From: Acidobacteriota bacterium
GTDB lineage: Bacteria; Acidobacteriota; Terriglobia; Terriglobales; Acidobacteriaceae
Length of the DNA stretch: 37,539 nucleotides
Assembly: GCA_023441255.1 (NCBI GenBank)
Contig: JAEZPW010000332.1
Location: 1-37,539, forward strand
Reading direction: 5' to 3'
Shown: positions 24,294 to 32,179 of the stretch, in pieces
Numbering within the stretch: the first letter of the stretch is position 1
How the letters are laid out: every line of letters starts with the position of its first letter
Position numbers and translations under genes: made by a program
The notes under the pieces: model-generated
Databases searched by the model: none
What the model was told of the DNA's origin: nothing
The model's input: only the letters and a program-made list of their open reading frames with translations

Positions 24294-25715
24294 GTGAACG
24301 TGGACGACACCATTGTCGCGATCGCCACGCCCGCCGGTCGAGGCGGCATCGGAGTGGTACGGCTGGCCGGGCCGGAAGCGCGAGCCATAGCGCGGCCCCT
24401 CCTGCGATTGCCGCGTGAGCTGGAGCCGAATCGAGCACTTTTCGGCGAGCTGGTAGAGCCCGAGTCGGGCCAGCGCATTGATGAAGTGGTCGTCACGTTC
24501 TTTGAAAAGCCGCGCTCCTACACAACGGACGACATCGTGGAGATCTCGGCTCACGGCTCGCCCGTGGTGTTGCGCCACATCGTCGAGCTGGCGCTGGCGC
24601 GTGGTGCGCGCCTAGCCGAGCCGGGCGAGTTTACGATGCGCGCATTCCTCAACGGCCGCATCGACCTCACGCAGGCCGAGGCCGTGCGCGACCTGATTGA
24701 CTCCCAGACGCTCTACCAGGCCAAGGTGGCGGCGCAGCAGCTCGAAGGCGCGTTGTCGCACCGCATCGCCCCCATCAAGCAGAAACTCGTAGAGCTGATC
24801 GCCACCATGGAAGCCGGTATCGACTTTGCGGAAGACGATGTCCCGGTCGCGCCGCCAGGCGAGATCCTTGCCCGCATGCAGCAGGTCCGACAACCCCTCG
24901 ACGCGCTGAGCCAATCGTTCGCCTACGGAAAGGTCGTGCACGAAGGTTTGACGCTGGCCATCGTGGGGCGACCGAACGTAGGCAAGTCGTCGCTGTTCAA
25001 CCGCCTCGTGGAACGCGAGCGCGCCATCGTCACCGCCACTCCCGGCACCACGCGCGACCTGGTCAGCGAAACCGTCGCCATCGGCGGCATCCCCGTACGA
25101 CTGGTCGACACGGCGGGCATTCGCAAAGCGCTGGACGAAGCCGAGAGCATCGGCATCCGCAAAAGCATGGAAGCCCTTGCCGATGCCGATCTTGTGCTGC
25201 TCGTGACAGACATGTCGCGCCCGCCCGTGCCCGAAGACCACGAACTCGTGCAGGCGCTGGAAAACCGTCCCGCGATCGTTGTGATGAACAAGGCAGACCT
25301 GGTCCCCGCAGAACACCGCGCCGAGAGATCCCTTAGCACGACCTCGGCAGGCCATAGCACTTCAGCAGGGATGGCGACATCAGCGGGCATTGCCAATTCC
25401 TCAGGTATTGCGACCTCGGCGACTACGGGCGAGGGGATCGCCGAACTACGCGCCGAGATCGTCAGCAAGATCGGAGGCGACGGCGCCGGCCAGCACGAAA
25501 GCGGATTTCTGACCAGCCTGCGCCACCAGCAACTTGTGCGCGATGCCATTACGTCACTCGACAACGCCGCCACCGCTGTCGGCGACACCATGCCCCACGA
25601 AATGATTCTGCTGGACCTCTACAACCCACTCCGAGCGCTCGACGAAATCACCGGCGCCACCACCACAGACGATATCCTCAACCTGATCTTTGGCTCATTC
25701 TGCATTGGCAAGTGA
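24294..25715 (+). CDS. mnmE: tRNA uridine-5-carboxymethylaminomethyl(34) synthesis GTPase MnmE
   Basis: MnmE with MnmG installs the cmnm5 group on U34 of several tRNAs. The 473-residue product starts at GTG 24294 (VNVDDTIVAIATPAGRGGIGVVRL, the folate-binding domain). It continues with helices around DLIDSQTLYQAKVA and the G domain: G1 GRPNVGKSSLFN, G2 region TPGTTRD, G3 DTAG and G4 NKADL. The catalytic C-terminal FCIGK closes the protein. Between G4 and G5 (25341-25430) is an insertion of hexapeptide repeats (TSAGHS, TSAGMA, TSAGIA, NSSGIA, then TSATTG running into G5), absent from typical MnmE. mnmG is not adjacent. Confidence 0.96.
   Translation: MNVDDTIVAIATPAGRGGIGVVRLAGPEARAIARPLLRLPRELEPNRALFGELVEPESGQRIDEVVVTFFEKPRSYTTDDIVEISAHGSPVVLRHIVELALARGARLAEPGEFTMRAFLNGRIDLTQAEAVRDLIDSQTLYQAKVAAQQLEGALSHRIAPIKQKLVELIATMEAGIDFAEDDVPVAPPGEILARMQQVRQPLDALSQSFAYGKVVHEGLTLAIVGRPNVGKSSLFNRLVERERAIVTATPGTTRDLVSETVAIGGIPVRLVDTAGIRKALDEAESIGIRKSMEALADADLVLLVTDMSRPPVPEDHELVQALENRPAIVVMNKADLVPAEHRAERSLSTTSAGHSTSAGMATSAGIANSSGIATSATTGEGIAELRAEIVSKIGGDGAGQHESGFLTSLRHQQLVRDAITSLDNAATAVGDTMPHEMILLDLYNPLRALDEITGATTTDDILNLIFGSFCIGK
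25341..25430 (+). repeat. Five 18-bp repeats encoding a hexapeptide in MnmE
   Basis: Units start at 25341, 25359, 25377, 25395 and 25413 and encode TSAGHS, TSAGMA, TSAGIA, NSSGIA and TSATTG. Codons differ between units (TCG GCA, TCA GCA, TCA GCG, TCC TCA, TCG GCG), so the array is old or under selection at protein level. Confidence 0.75.
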
Positions 25716-25770
25716 GGCTTTCGACAACGCTCACAGCCGACTTCAGCGGCGGGTTCAGGGTTCTCTCGTT

Positions 25771-25995
25771 CTAGGCGCCGCCGAACGTGTGGCGGCCACG
25801 TAGTCTCTTTGACTTTCGTATCAGGGCGTCACTCTCAGCTTGTAGCTTGCTGCACTGCCTGCTGAGTTCTCCGCACTTCTCGCCCTCTGTTCTGACCAGT
25901 TCATTGAGCAGCACATTCTTTTGCTGCTCGTTCCGCGCTTTATCGCGGTTCTCGCGGCTGCGGCGAATCTGGTCATCGGAGTTGCTGGGCGGCAT
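25771..25995 (-). CDS. Small coiled-coil hypothetical protein
   Basis: From an ATG at 25995 the frame encodes 74 residues. It starts MPPSNSDDQIRRSRENRDKA and continues with a highly charged heptad-like helix (QKNVLLNELVRTEGEKC, LSRQCSKLQAESDALIRKS) before a basic C-terminus RLRGRHTFGGA. It is Cys-poor and shows no membrane segment or motif. The longer frame reaches 26118 but its N-terminal part is not protein-like. Coiled-coil composition supports a real product; I do not know a function. It lies between mnmE and the narK promoter, convergent with mnmE. Confidence 0.5.
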   Translation of the reverse strand: MPPSNSDDQIRRSRENRDKARNEQQKNVLLNELVRTEGEKCGELSRQCSKLQAESDALIRKSKRLRGRHTFGGA

Positions 25996-26118
25996 GACAG
26001 GAGCATTATATGGCGAACAGCTGTTCGGAAATGCCCGGAACCGGCAGGATTCGGGTGCTAGATACAACCCTGGCGCGGCACTCGCGAGCAGCGACACGAC
26101 AAAGTTCATGAAGCCCAC

Positions 26119-26256
26119 ACGCGGTCACGTCGTGAGCGCGCTGGGTTGACAATAAGAACCTGTGACAAAAGTCGTTGGCGTCGTTTGTTCGCCGCTGCTT
26201 TCATAGAAGCGCCTCCGCATCTATGCATTGGTGTGCCCTGAAGGAAGGATCTCCGA
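26119..26256 (+). promoter_or_regulatory. Promoter region of the nitrate-type operon
   Basis: A consensus TTGACA lies at 26146-26151, but no convincing -10 stands 17 bp downstream. No FNR-type TTGAT-N4-ATCAA site is visible. A good Shine-Dalgarno (AAGGAAGGAT, 26241-26250) precedes the narK ATG. Regulation therefore remains open. Confidence 0.35.
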
Positions 26257-27429
26257 ATGAAAGAGAAATCATCCGCAAACCTCCAACTGATGTTGGCGAC
26301 CGGGGCATTCGCTCTTTGCTTTGCCGTATTCGGAACCATGTCGGCCATGATGCCGATCCTCAGCAGGCAAATGCACCTGAGTTCCGTTCAGAAAAGCATC
26401 GCTGTCGCCCTGCCGGTATTACTCGGGAGCCTCGGACGGATTCCGTTGGGCATGCTGACCGACCGATTTGGAGGGCGGGTCGTATTCAGCTGGGTGATGG
26501 TACTTTCGATCATTCCTGCTTACCTGATGGGGACGGCCTCCAACTACACTCTCCTCCTTGTCTACGGTTTCTTCATCGGGACCGCGCTTGCCAGCTTCGC
26601 GGTAGGAGTTGGGTTCGTCAGTGGATGGTATTCGGCTGAACGTCAGGGGTATGCACTGGGCGTTTATGGAGCCGGCAATATCGGCCAGTCGCTTGCTGCC
26701 TTCGGATCTCCGTTCATTGCAGCGGCCGCCGGTATGCGCTGGGGATTCTGGACCTTCGGAATCCTTCTGACGATCTGGTTGATAATTTACCTGCTTCTCG
26801 CCCGAAATGCTCCGCGCAGGGGCCCGGTAAAATCGCTGTCAGATGTAGTGCGCCCTCTCGCTGACCGCCGCAGTTGGGTGCTCAGCCTTTACTATTTCCT
26901 GACCTTTGGCGGCTTCGTGGCGATGGGAGTATACCTGCCGATATTCCTTACCGAAATGTTCAATCTCACGCCAAAGGATGCTGGGCTCAGAACGGCCGGC
27001 TTCATCGTCCTTGCGACCGCCATGCGCCCGATCGGCGGTACGCTCGCGGATAAAGTCGGCGGCCGGGCAATCCTGAAGTGGGTATTCCCATTCACTGCCG
27101 CCATGGCGCTCTTTCTCGCCTGTCCCATCATGCTAACCTTCACTATTGGGGCGCTCGGAATGGCAGCGGCGATCGGACTCGGCAACGGCGCCGTTTTCAA
27201 ACTCGTCCCGGAATTCTTTCCCGATTCGGTCGGAAGCGTCACAGGATTGGTCGGAGCCGCTGGTGGGCTTGGCGGATTCTTTCCGCCCCTGCTGTTGGGT
27301 CTCGTGAAGCAGCAGACTGGTAGTTTCACTTTCGGGTTCATATTGCTCGGGGTATTCGCGCTTTGCTGCCTTGGAGTCCTGCTGCGGACTCGGCCGGTCC
27401 GGTTGCCTGCTGCAACGGAGTGTGCATGA
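26257..27429 (+). CDS. narK: NarK/NasA-family nitrate/nitrite MFS transporter
   Basis: A 390-residue major facilitator with 12 predicted helices. The NNP-family nitrate signature is clear: GNGAVFKLVPEFFPDSVG, followed by TGLVGAAGGLGGFFPP. The N-terminal half has the A-motif-like GMLTDRFGGR and VGFVSGWYSAERQGYALG, also typical of NarK. It should import nitrate or exchange nitrate and nitrite across the inner membrane. AAGGAAGGAT precedes the ATG. The stop overlaps the next gene by four bases, placing it first in the operon. This gene is the main reason to read the downstream molybdoenzyme as nitrate-active. Confidence 0.92.
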   Translation: MKEKSSANLQLMLATGAFALCFAVFGTMSAMMPILSRQMHLSSVQKSIAVALPVLLGSLGRIPLGMLTDRFGGRVVFSWVMVLSIIPAYLMGTASNYTLLLVYGFFIGTALASFAVGVGFVSGWYSAERQGYALGVYGAGNIGQSLAAFGSPFIAAAAGMRWGFWTFGILLTIWLIIYLLLARNAPRRGPVKSLSDVVRPLADRRSWVLSLYYFLTFGGFVAMGVYLPIFLTEMFNLTPKDAGLRTAGFIVLATAMRPIGGTLADKVGGRAILKWVFPFTAAMALFLACPIMLTFTIGALGMAAAIGLGNGAVFKLVPEFFPDSVGSVTGLVGAAGGLGGFFPPLLLGLVKQQTGSFTFGFILLGVFALCCLGVLLRTRPVRLPAATECA

Positions 27430-28508
27430 CAGCGGAACGACAACCGGCATTTTCAACGCGCGGGTCTGACACGCTGCACGCGACGGCGTGGGGCCTGGCG
27501 GCGGCATTCGCGATCATCGTGGGCATCTACTTCGGGAGCCGAAGGTTAAGAGACTTCGATCCCGCGCTGGTTTCCTATGCCGGGGCCACCGTCTTCGCCG
27601 GTTTTGGGCTGGGCTACCGGTACGCAATGTGGTTACGCAGGCCACCCACTCGCCTGTACTGGTTCCGTGGATGGCAGATATTCCTCAACCTGAAGAAGCT
27701 GCCTGAAAATCTCGGCCACCTTGCCCGAATCTTCTGGAACAATTTCGTCGTCCAACGCTTCATCGACCGCCGCTCGCACACCCGCTGGACCGCTCATTGG
27801 TTCCTGGCCTGGGGATGTCTGCTCGCCGCGGCCGTTACTTTCCCGCTCTCGTTTGGGTGGATACGATTCGAGACCGCGCCGCACGACCAGACGATATACA
27901 ACGCTTTCGTATTCGGCATCCAGACCGGCAGCTTCCGACTCGGGACTCCGATCGCAACGCTGGCCTTCAACATCCTCGACGTCTCAGCCGTCATGGTACT
28001 CATCGGCGTGTTCTTCGCGATGTGGCGGCGCGGGCGCGATCACGGCGCAATGACGGTGCAACAGTTTTCGAACGATCTGCTGCCACTCATTCTGCTGTTC
28101 GCCATCTCAATCACGGGACTGTTCCTGACGGCCTCCACGCATCTCATGAACGGGCTGCACTACGTCTTTCTTTCTCAGCTTCACGCCGTAACCGTCATTC
28201 TGACGTTGCTTTATCTGCCCTTCGGAAAGTTCTTCCACATCTTCCAGCGTCCGGCGCAACTCGGAGTTGATTTCTACCGGCGCGAGGGCGCCCAAGGGGC
28301 ACAGGCAATCTGCATCCGTTGCGGAGAAGCCTATGGCTCACGACTGCAAATGGACGACCTCAAGTGGGTGCAAGCCGCGCTCGCCATCAAGTACGAATTG
28401 GCTGATGGCACGCATTATCAGGATGTCTGCCCGGCATGCCGCCGCAAAAATCTGGCACTCACCCAGGACGGTCTCTGGAAGGCTGTTGGGCAGCGAGGGA
28501 ATTCATAA
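27426..28508 (+). CDS. NarI-like heme membrane subunit with C-terminal zinc-ribbon-like tail
   Basis: A 360-residue integral membrane protein, ATGA-overlapped with narK. Six hydrophobic helices are visible: around AAAFAIIVGIYFGSRRL, YAGATVFAGFGLGYRYAMWL, HWFLAWGCLLAAAVTFPLSFG, ILDVSAVMVLIGVFFAMW, LLPLILLFAISITGLFLTA, and VTVILTLLYLPFGKFFHIF. Membrane-embedded or edge histidines (in SHTRWTAHW, STHLMNGLH, SQLHAV and KFFHIFQ) are consistent with b-type hemes as in the nitrate reductase gamma/HdrE/DsrM superfamily. The cytosolic C-terminal roughly 75 residues carry CIRCGEAYGS and CPACRRK, two CxxC pairs that could bind zinc or an FeS centre. That tail is not standard for NarI. Expected job: quinol oxidation and electron delivery to the ferredoxin subunit. 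Confidence 0.82.
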   Translation: MTAERQPAFSTRGSDTLHATAWGLAAAFAIIVGIYFGSRRLRDFDPALVSYAGATVFAGFGLGYRYAMWLRRPPTRLYWFRGWQIFLNLKKLPENLGHLARIFWNNFVVQRFIDRRSHTRWTAHWFLAWGCLLAAAVTFPLSFGWIRFETAPHDQTIYNAFVFGIQTGSFRLGTPIATLAFNILDVSAVMVLIGVFFAMWRRGRDHGAMTVQQFSNDLLPLILLFAISITGLFLTASTHLMNGLHYVFLSQLHAVTVILTLLYLPFGKFFHIFQRPAQLGVDFYRREGAQGAQAICIRCGEAYGSRLQMDDLKWVQAALAIKYELADGTHYQDVCPACRRKNLALTQDGLWKAVGQRGNS

Positions 28509-30730
28509 TGGCAAAACTGCCTATAGATATTCCGTCAATCGTTAGTCAATTCGGCCCGTCGTTACACCGCGTTCCTCCCGGCGGATGGCAGAACACCGGC
28601 GCCGACGAAGAGCTGGTCAAGACACACTGCTGCTTCTGCGGACAGCAGTGTGGGATCCAGTTGCGTGTTCACGCAAACAAGGTAGTCGGGTTCGAGCCGT
28701 GGGAGGACTTTCCTTTCAACAAAGGGAAGCTCTGTCCGAAAGGCGTAAAGCGCTACATGCAGGACGAGCACCCCGACCGCCTTAAGTCGCCACTTCAAAG
28801 AGTGGAAGGAAAGGGCTACGAGCCAATTTCGTGGGATGCCGCTCTGAGCCGCGTAGCCAGCGAAATCACGCGCATTCAGCAAACCTACGGCAAGGATGCT
28901 TTCGGCATTCTCAGCGGCGCATCTCTTACCAACGAGAAAGCTTACCTGATGGGTAAGTTTGCCCGGGTTGCCGTTCAAACCGCCAACATCGACTACAACG
29001 GGCGTCTTTGCATGGTGTCCGCCGGCGCGGCCTCGAAAAAGGTATTTGGCATCGACCGCAGCGCCAATCCCTGGAGCGACATCCCGAAGGCCAAAGTCAT
29101 TCTGGCGGCTGGATCCAATGTTGCCGAATGCTCTCCTATCACGACCGATTACCTGTGGCAGGCGAGAGACAACGGCGGGAAATTGATCGTCCTGGATCCG
29201 CGCATGACTCCGATCGCCCGCAACGCAGATCTCTTTATTCCGGTTCGCTCCGGCGGGGACATAGGCGTCTTTCACGGCATGATGCGAATCATGATCCAGC
29301 AAGGCTGGATCGATCGCGACTACATCGACAAATACACCGCCGGATTCGATGAGTATGCACGAGTCGTCGATAAGTACACTCCCGAATATGCTTCGAAGAT
29401 CGCCGGCGTACCCGCTGACCTGATCATCAAAGCGGCTGAAATGTGGGGGCCCGCTCCCACCAGTTTCCTGCTGCATGCCCGCGGCATCGAGCACCACTCC
29501 AAAGGCGTCGAGAACTGTATCGCGGCCATTCAGCTTGTCCTTGCGACCGGAAGGCTGGGTCGCGAAGGCTGCGGTTACGCCATGATCACCGGTCAAGGCA
29601 ATGGACAGGGTGCGCGCGAGCAGGGACAGAAATGCGATCAACTGCCCGGCAACCGGGACATCACCAACCCGGAGCACAGGAAGTACATCGCCGGCGTTTG
29701 GGGAGTCCCGGAAGAATCGATTCCCGGGAAAGGTCTTTCTGCTGTTCCGCTGCTGGAAGCAATCCACGACGGGAAGATCAAAGGACTTCTGTCCATCTGT
29801 TTCAACCCGATGGTGTCGCTACCGGACGCCAACTTCGTCCGCGCAGCACTGGAGAAACTTGAGTTCTACGTGAACATCGACTTCTTCCTCTCGGAAACCG
29901 CGCGCTTTGCCGACATTATCCTCGCGGGTTCCTTGATGGAAGAAGACGAAGGTACGACGACCAATGTCGAGGGCCGCGTCATCCACCATCGCAAGGCCGT
30001 TTCGCCTCCGGCAGACGCTCGCGAAGATTGGAAGATCATTTGCGAAATCTCCTCACGTCTCGGTCACGGCGGCAAGTTCAACTATTCGTCGCCGCGCGAC
30101 ATTTTCGAGGAGCTTCGCGTCGCCTCAAAAGGCGGTATTTCCGACTATTACGGAATGACCTGGGAGAGAATCGATGCGGAGTACGGCCTCTTCTGGCCGT
30201 GCCCGGAGCCAGGTCATCCGGGTACACCGCGCCTCTACGAAGACAAGAAATTCAATCATCCGGACGGCAGAGCACATTTCCATCCCATCGACTGGCGCCC
30301 GTCGGCTGAGATGCCGGATGCCGAGTACCCGATCATTCTTACCACCGGCCGGGTGGTTTCCCATTTCCTGTCCGGCACGCAGACGCGTCGCATCGGTGCT
30401 CTCCTGGATCAATATCCGCAGCCGCTGTGCGAGATGCATCCACGGTTGGCGGAAAAGTTAGGAATTGCCGACGGTGACTTCGTCAAAGTGGAAAGCCGTC
30501 GTGGGCATGTCGTTGTCCGAGCGCAGATCGTCAAGACGATCCGGCCCGACACCGTTTTCGTTCCATACCACTGGCCGCTCGGCCGCTCGGCGAACAACAT
30601 GACGATCCGCGCGATCGATCCCGTCTCCAACATTCCGGAATACAAAATTTGCGCAGTACGGGTGACCAGGACAGAGGCCCCGACCGATCCCATTTCGCTG
30701 CTGGGGGTCGAGGCTGGGGGCGTTCGATGA
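28508..30730 (+). CDS. Molybdopterin oxidoreductase catalytic subunit, nitrate-reductase type
   Basis: A 740-residue DMSO-reductase superfamily enzyme; its ATG shares a base with the previous stop. The N-terminal [4Fe-4S] ligands are C41, C44, C48 (HCCFCGQQCG) and C76 (KLCPKG). The likely Mo ligand is C168 in GRLCMVSAG, the cysteine type seen in Nap/Nas nitrate reductases and formate dehydrogenase relatives. Later landmarks are GQGNGQGAREQGQKCDQLPG and the C-terminal molybdopterin domain with VPYHWPLGRSANNMTI. There is no twin-arginine signal, so it should be cytoplasmic. With narK at the head of the operon, nitrate is the best substrate guess; formate or another oxyanion cannot be excluded. 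Confidence 0.88.
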   Translation: MAKLPIDIPSIVSQFGPSLHRVPPGGWQNTGADEELVKTHCCFCGQQCGIQLRVHANKVVGFEPWEDFPFNKGKLCPKGVKRYMQDEHPDRLKSPLQRVEGKGYEPISWDAALSRVASEITRIQQTYGKDAFGILSGASLTNEKAYLMGKFARVAVQTANIDYNGRLCMVSAGAASKKVFGIDRSANPWSDIPKAKVILAAGSNVAECSPITTDYLWQARDNGGKLIVLDPRMTPIARNADLFIPVRSGGDIGVFHGMMRIMIQQGWIDRDYIDKYTAGFDEYARVVDKYTPEYASKIAGVPADLIIKAAEMWGPAPTSFLLHARGIEHHSKGVENCIAAIQLVLATGRLGREGCGYAMITGQGNGQGAREQGQKCDQLPGNRDITNPEHRKYIAGVWGVPEESIPGKGLSAVPLLEAIHDGKIKGLLSICFNPMVSLPDANFVRAALEKLEFYVNIDFFLSETARFADIILAGSLMEEDEGTTTNVEGRVIHHRKAVSPPADAREDWKIICEISSRLGHGGKFNYSSPRDIFEELRVASKGGISDYYGMTWERIDAEYGLFWPCPEPGHPGTPRLYEDKKFNHPDGRAHFHPIDWRPSAEMPDAEYPIILTTGRVVSHFLSGTQTRRIGALLDQYPQPLCEMHPRLAEKLGIADGDFVKVESRRGHVVVRAQIVKTIRPDTVFVPYHWPLGRSANNMTIRAIDPVSNIPEYKICAVRVTRTEAPTDPISLLGVEAGGVR

Positions 30731-31350
30731 CCGAGCGTTTCTTCTTCATCGACTACTCCCGCTGTATCGGATGCGAAGCGTGCGTTCAGGCCTGCAGCGA
30801 ATGTGATACCCATCGCGGCGTCAGCATGATCCACCTCGAGGTCATTCAGCGCAGCGAGAGCGTACAAACCGCGCCTCAGGTTTGCATGCATTGCGACGAC
30901 CCTATCTGTGCAAGGGTCTGTCCCGCCGATGCGATCAAGAAAACTCCCGACGGCGTTGTGCAAAGCTCGCTGAAGCCGCGCTGTATCGGATGTTCGAACT
31001 GCGTCGTGGCCTGCCCGTTCGGCGTTCCAAAATACCGCGCTGAAATCGACCAGATGATGAAGTGCGATTACTGTTACGACCGTACCAGCATTGGAAAGAA
31101 ACCTATGTGCGCCACGGTCTGCCCCTCCGGTGCGCTCACCTTCGCGACAACCGAAGAAATTCAGCGCTCTCGCCAGGGCATTGCGATCAACTCGTGGAAG
31201 TTCGGCGGTGAGGAAGTTCGAACCAAAGTCTACGTCATGGTGCCGAAAGCGGTGGAGAAGGTGAACGTCGCTGTTGTGCAGATCACCCCGACTCCGGCTC
31301 CCCTGCCCGAAGACGCATATGACGTTGCACTCATGTTGGAGGAAGCATGA
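30727..31350 (+). CDS. Four-cluster [4Fe-4S] ferredoxin subunit
   Basis: A 207-residue electron-transfer subunit of the DmsB/NrfC/HybA type, ATGA-overlapped with the catalytic gene. Four cysteine groups are evident: CIGCEACVQACSEC near residue 13, CMHCDDPICARVCP, CIGCSNCVVACPFG, and CDYCYD with CATVCPSG. This is enough for four [4Fe-4S] clusters. A basic/hydrophobic C-terminal tail rich in Val and Pro follows. No signal peptide, matching a cytoplasmic location with the catalytic subunit. It should wire the membrane heme subunit or the Rieske protein to the molybdenum site. Confidence 0.92.
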   Translation: MTERFFFIDYSRCIGCEACVQACSECDTHRGVSMIHLEVIQRSESVQTAPQVCMHCDDPICARVCPADAIKKTPDGVVQSSLKPRCIGCSNCVVACPFGVPKYRAEIDQMMKCDYCYDRTSIGKKPMCATVCPSGALTFATTEEIQRSRQGIAINSWKFGGEEVRTKVYVMVPKAVEKVNVAVVQITPTPAPLPEDAYDVALMLEEA

Positions 31351-31877
31351 CCAACACAGGGCAGAAGCCTCCGGTGATCGATGGCTGCAACGGTTGCCAG
31401 CACGCTCCCAAGTGGCGCAGTGATTTCCCTATCGAGTGGGAAGGCGATCACTATGTCACCCGGCGTGAGATGGTGAAGTTCCTCACCCTGGGCTCGCTGA
31501 TCCTTGCCGCCGCCAACTGGGTGACTGCACTGGCAAGCAGGCTGACTCATCGAAGCGTCAAGGGAGAGAAGCTGATCGGCTCCGTTTCTCTCCTGGAACA
31601 AGGTTCGACGCTGTTTCGTTACCCTACGGAACAGGACCCATGCATCGCGGTCCGCACCCCTGAAGGCAAACTGGTCGCATACTCGCAGGTTTGCACTCAC
31701 CTTTCGTGTGCGGTCGTCTACGACCAGGGTGAGAACAAGCTGCTTTGCCCGTGCCACAAAGGATCGTTCAATGTCAGCCAGGGAGCACCCATCGGAGGAC
31801 CTCCGACGCGGCGACTTCCGCGAATACTGCTCGAGCAGCGTGGCGATGAACTTTTCGCTACCGGCGTGGAGGTCTAG
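31347..31877 (+). CDS. Rieske [2Fe-2S] protein with internal twin-arginine/membrane segment
   Basis: A 176-residue protein overlapping the ferredoxin gene by four bases. The Rieske ligands are C116 and H118 (CTHLSC) with C134 and H137 (CPCHKGSF). C121 and C136 are placed to form the usual stabilising disulfide. Before the domain lies a single hydrophobic helix (FLTLGSLILAAANWVTALAS, about residues 45-64) preceded by RREMVKF, a twin-arginine-like motif. It starts only at residue 39, after an N-terminal DGCNGCQH segment with its own CxxC. This layout resembles bc1-type Rieske anchoring and suggests the [2Fe-2S] domain sits outside while the N-terminus stays inside. Partner is presumably the membrane subunit. 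Confidence 0.9.
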   Translation: MTNTGQKPPVIDGCNGCQHAPKWRSDFPIEWEGDHYVTRREMVKFLTLGSLILAAANWVTALASRLTHRSVKGEKLIGSVSLLEQGSTLFRYPTEQDPCIAVRTPEGKLVAYSQVCTHLSCAVVYDQGENKLLCPCHKGSFNVSQGAPIGGPPTRRLPRILLEQRGDELFATGVEV

Positions 31878-32114
31878 ATGAGCGTTCGCGCGCAGGGCAC
31901 TACACTCTTCACCGCCATTCTCGTTTTCGTGGCATCCACCGTGGTGGTGCAACTATGGCTTCTAACGGTCTCGATGGAGGCACTTCTCGCCCACGAAACG
32001 CGAATCCTTGTTCCGGCCGCTGTGGGCTCCTCCGTTCTACTCCTTATTAACGCAGGCCTTCTGCGCTATGTATTTCGCTTCGATCGGGAAGCCCAGCGCA
32101 GTTCGCAGGAATAA
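31878..32114 (+). CDS. Small membrane protein of the nitrate-type operon
   Basis: A 78-residue protein whose ATG directly follows the Rieske stop. Two hydrophobic helices are seen, FTAILVFVASTVVVQLWLLTV and VPAAVGSSVLLLINAGLLRYVF, with a short polar hairpin (SMEALLAHETRIL) between and a charged C-terminus (RFDREAQRSSQE). The tight coupling suggests a structural subunit or assembly factor of the membrane part. No known family is certain from the sequence alone. Confidence 0.8.
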   Translation: MSVRAQGTTLFTAILVFVASTVVVQLWLLTVSMEALLAHETRILVPAAVGSSVLLLINAGLLRYVFRFDREAQRSSQE

Positions 32115-32179
32115 CGCCGCGTGATATAAGTCATCGCCCGCCGGCAGCCCCTCGCTTATGGTTAACCTCAGGAGCAAGC

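Noticed and set aside
28562..29767. 401-codon minus-strand frame inside the molybdopterin gene
   Set aside because: The catalytic subunit on the plus strand is unambiguous; the opposite frame shows no motif.
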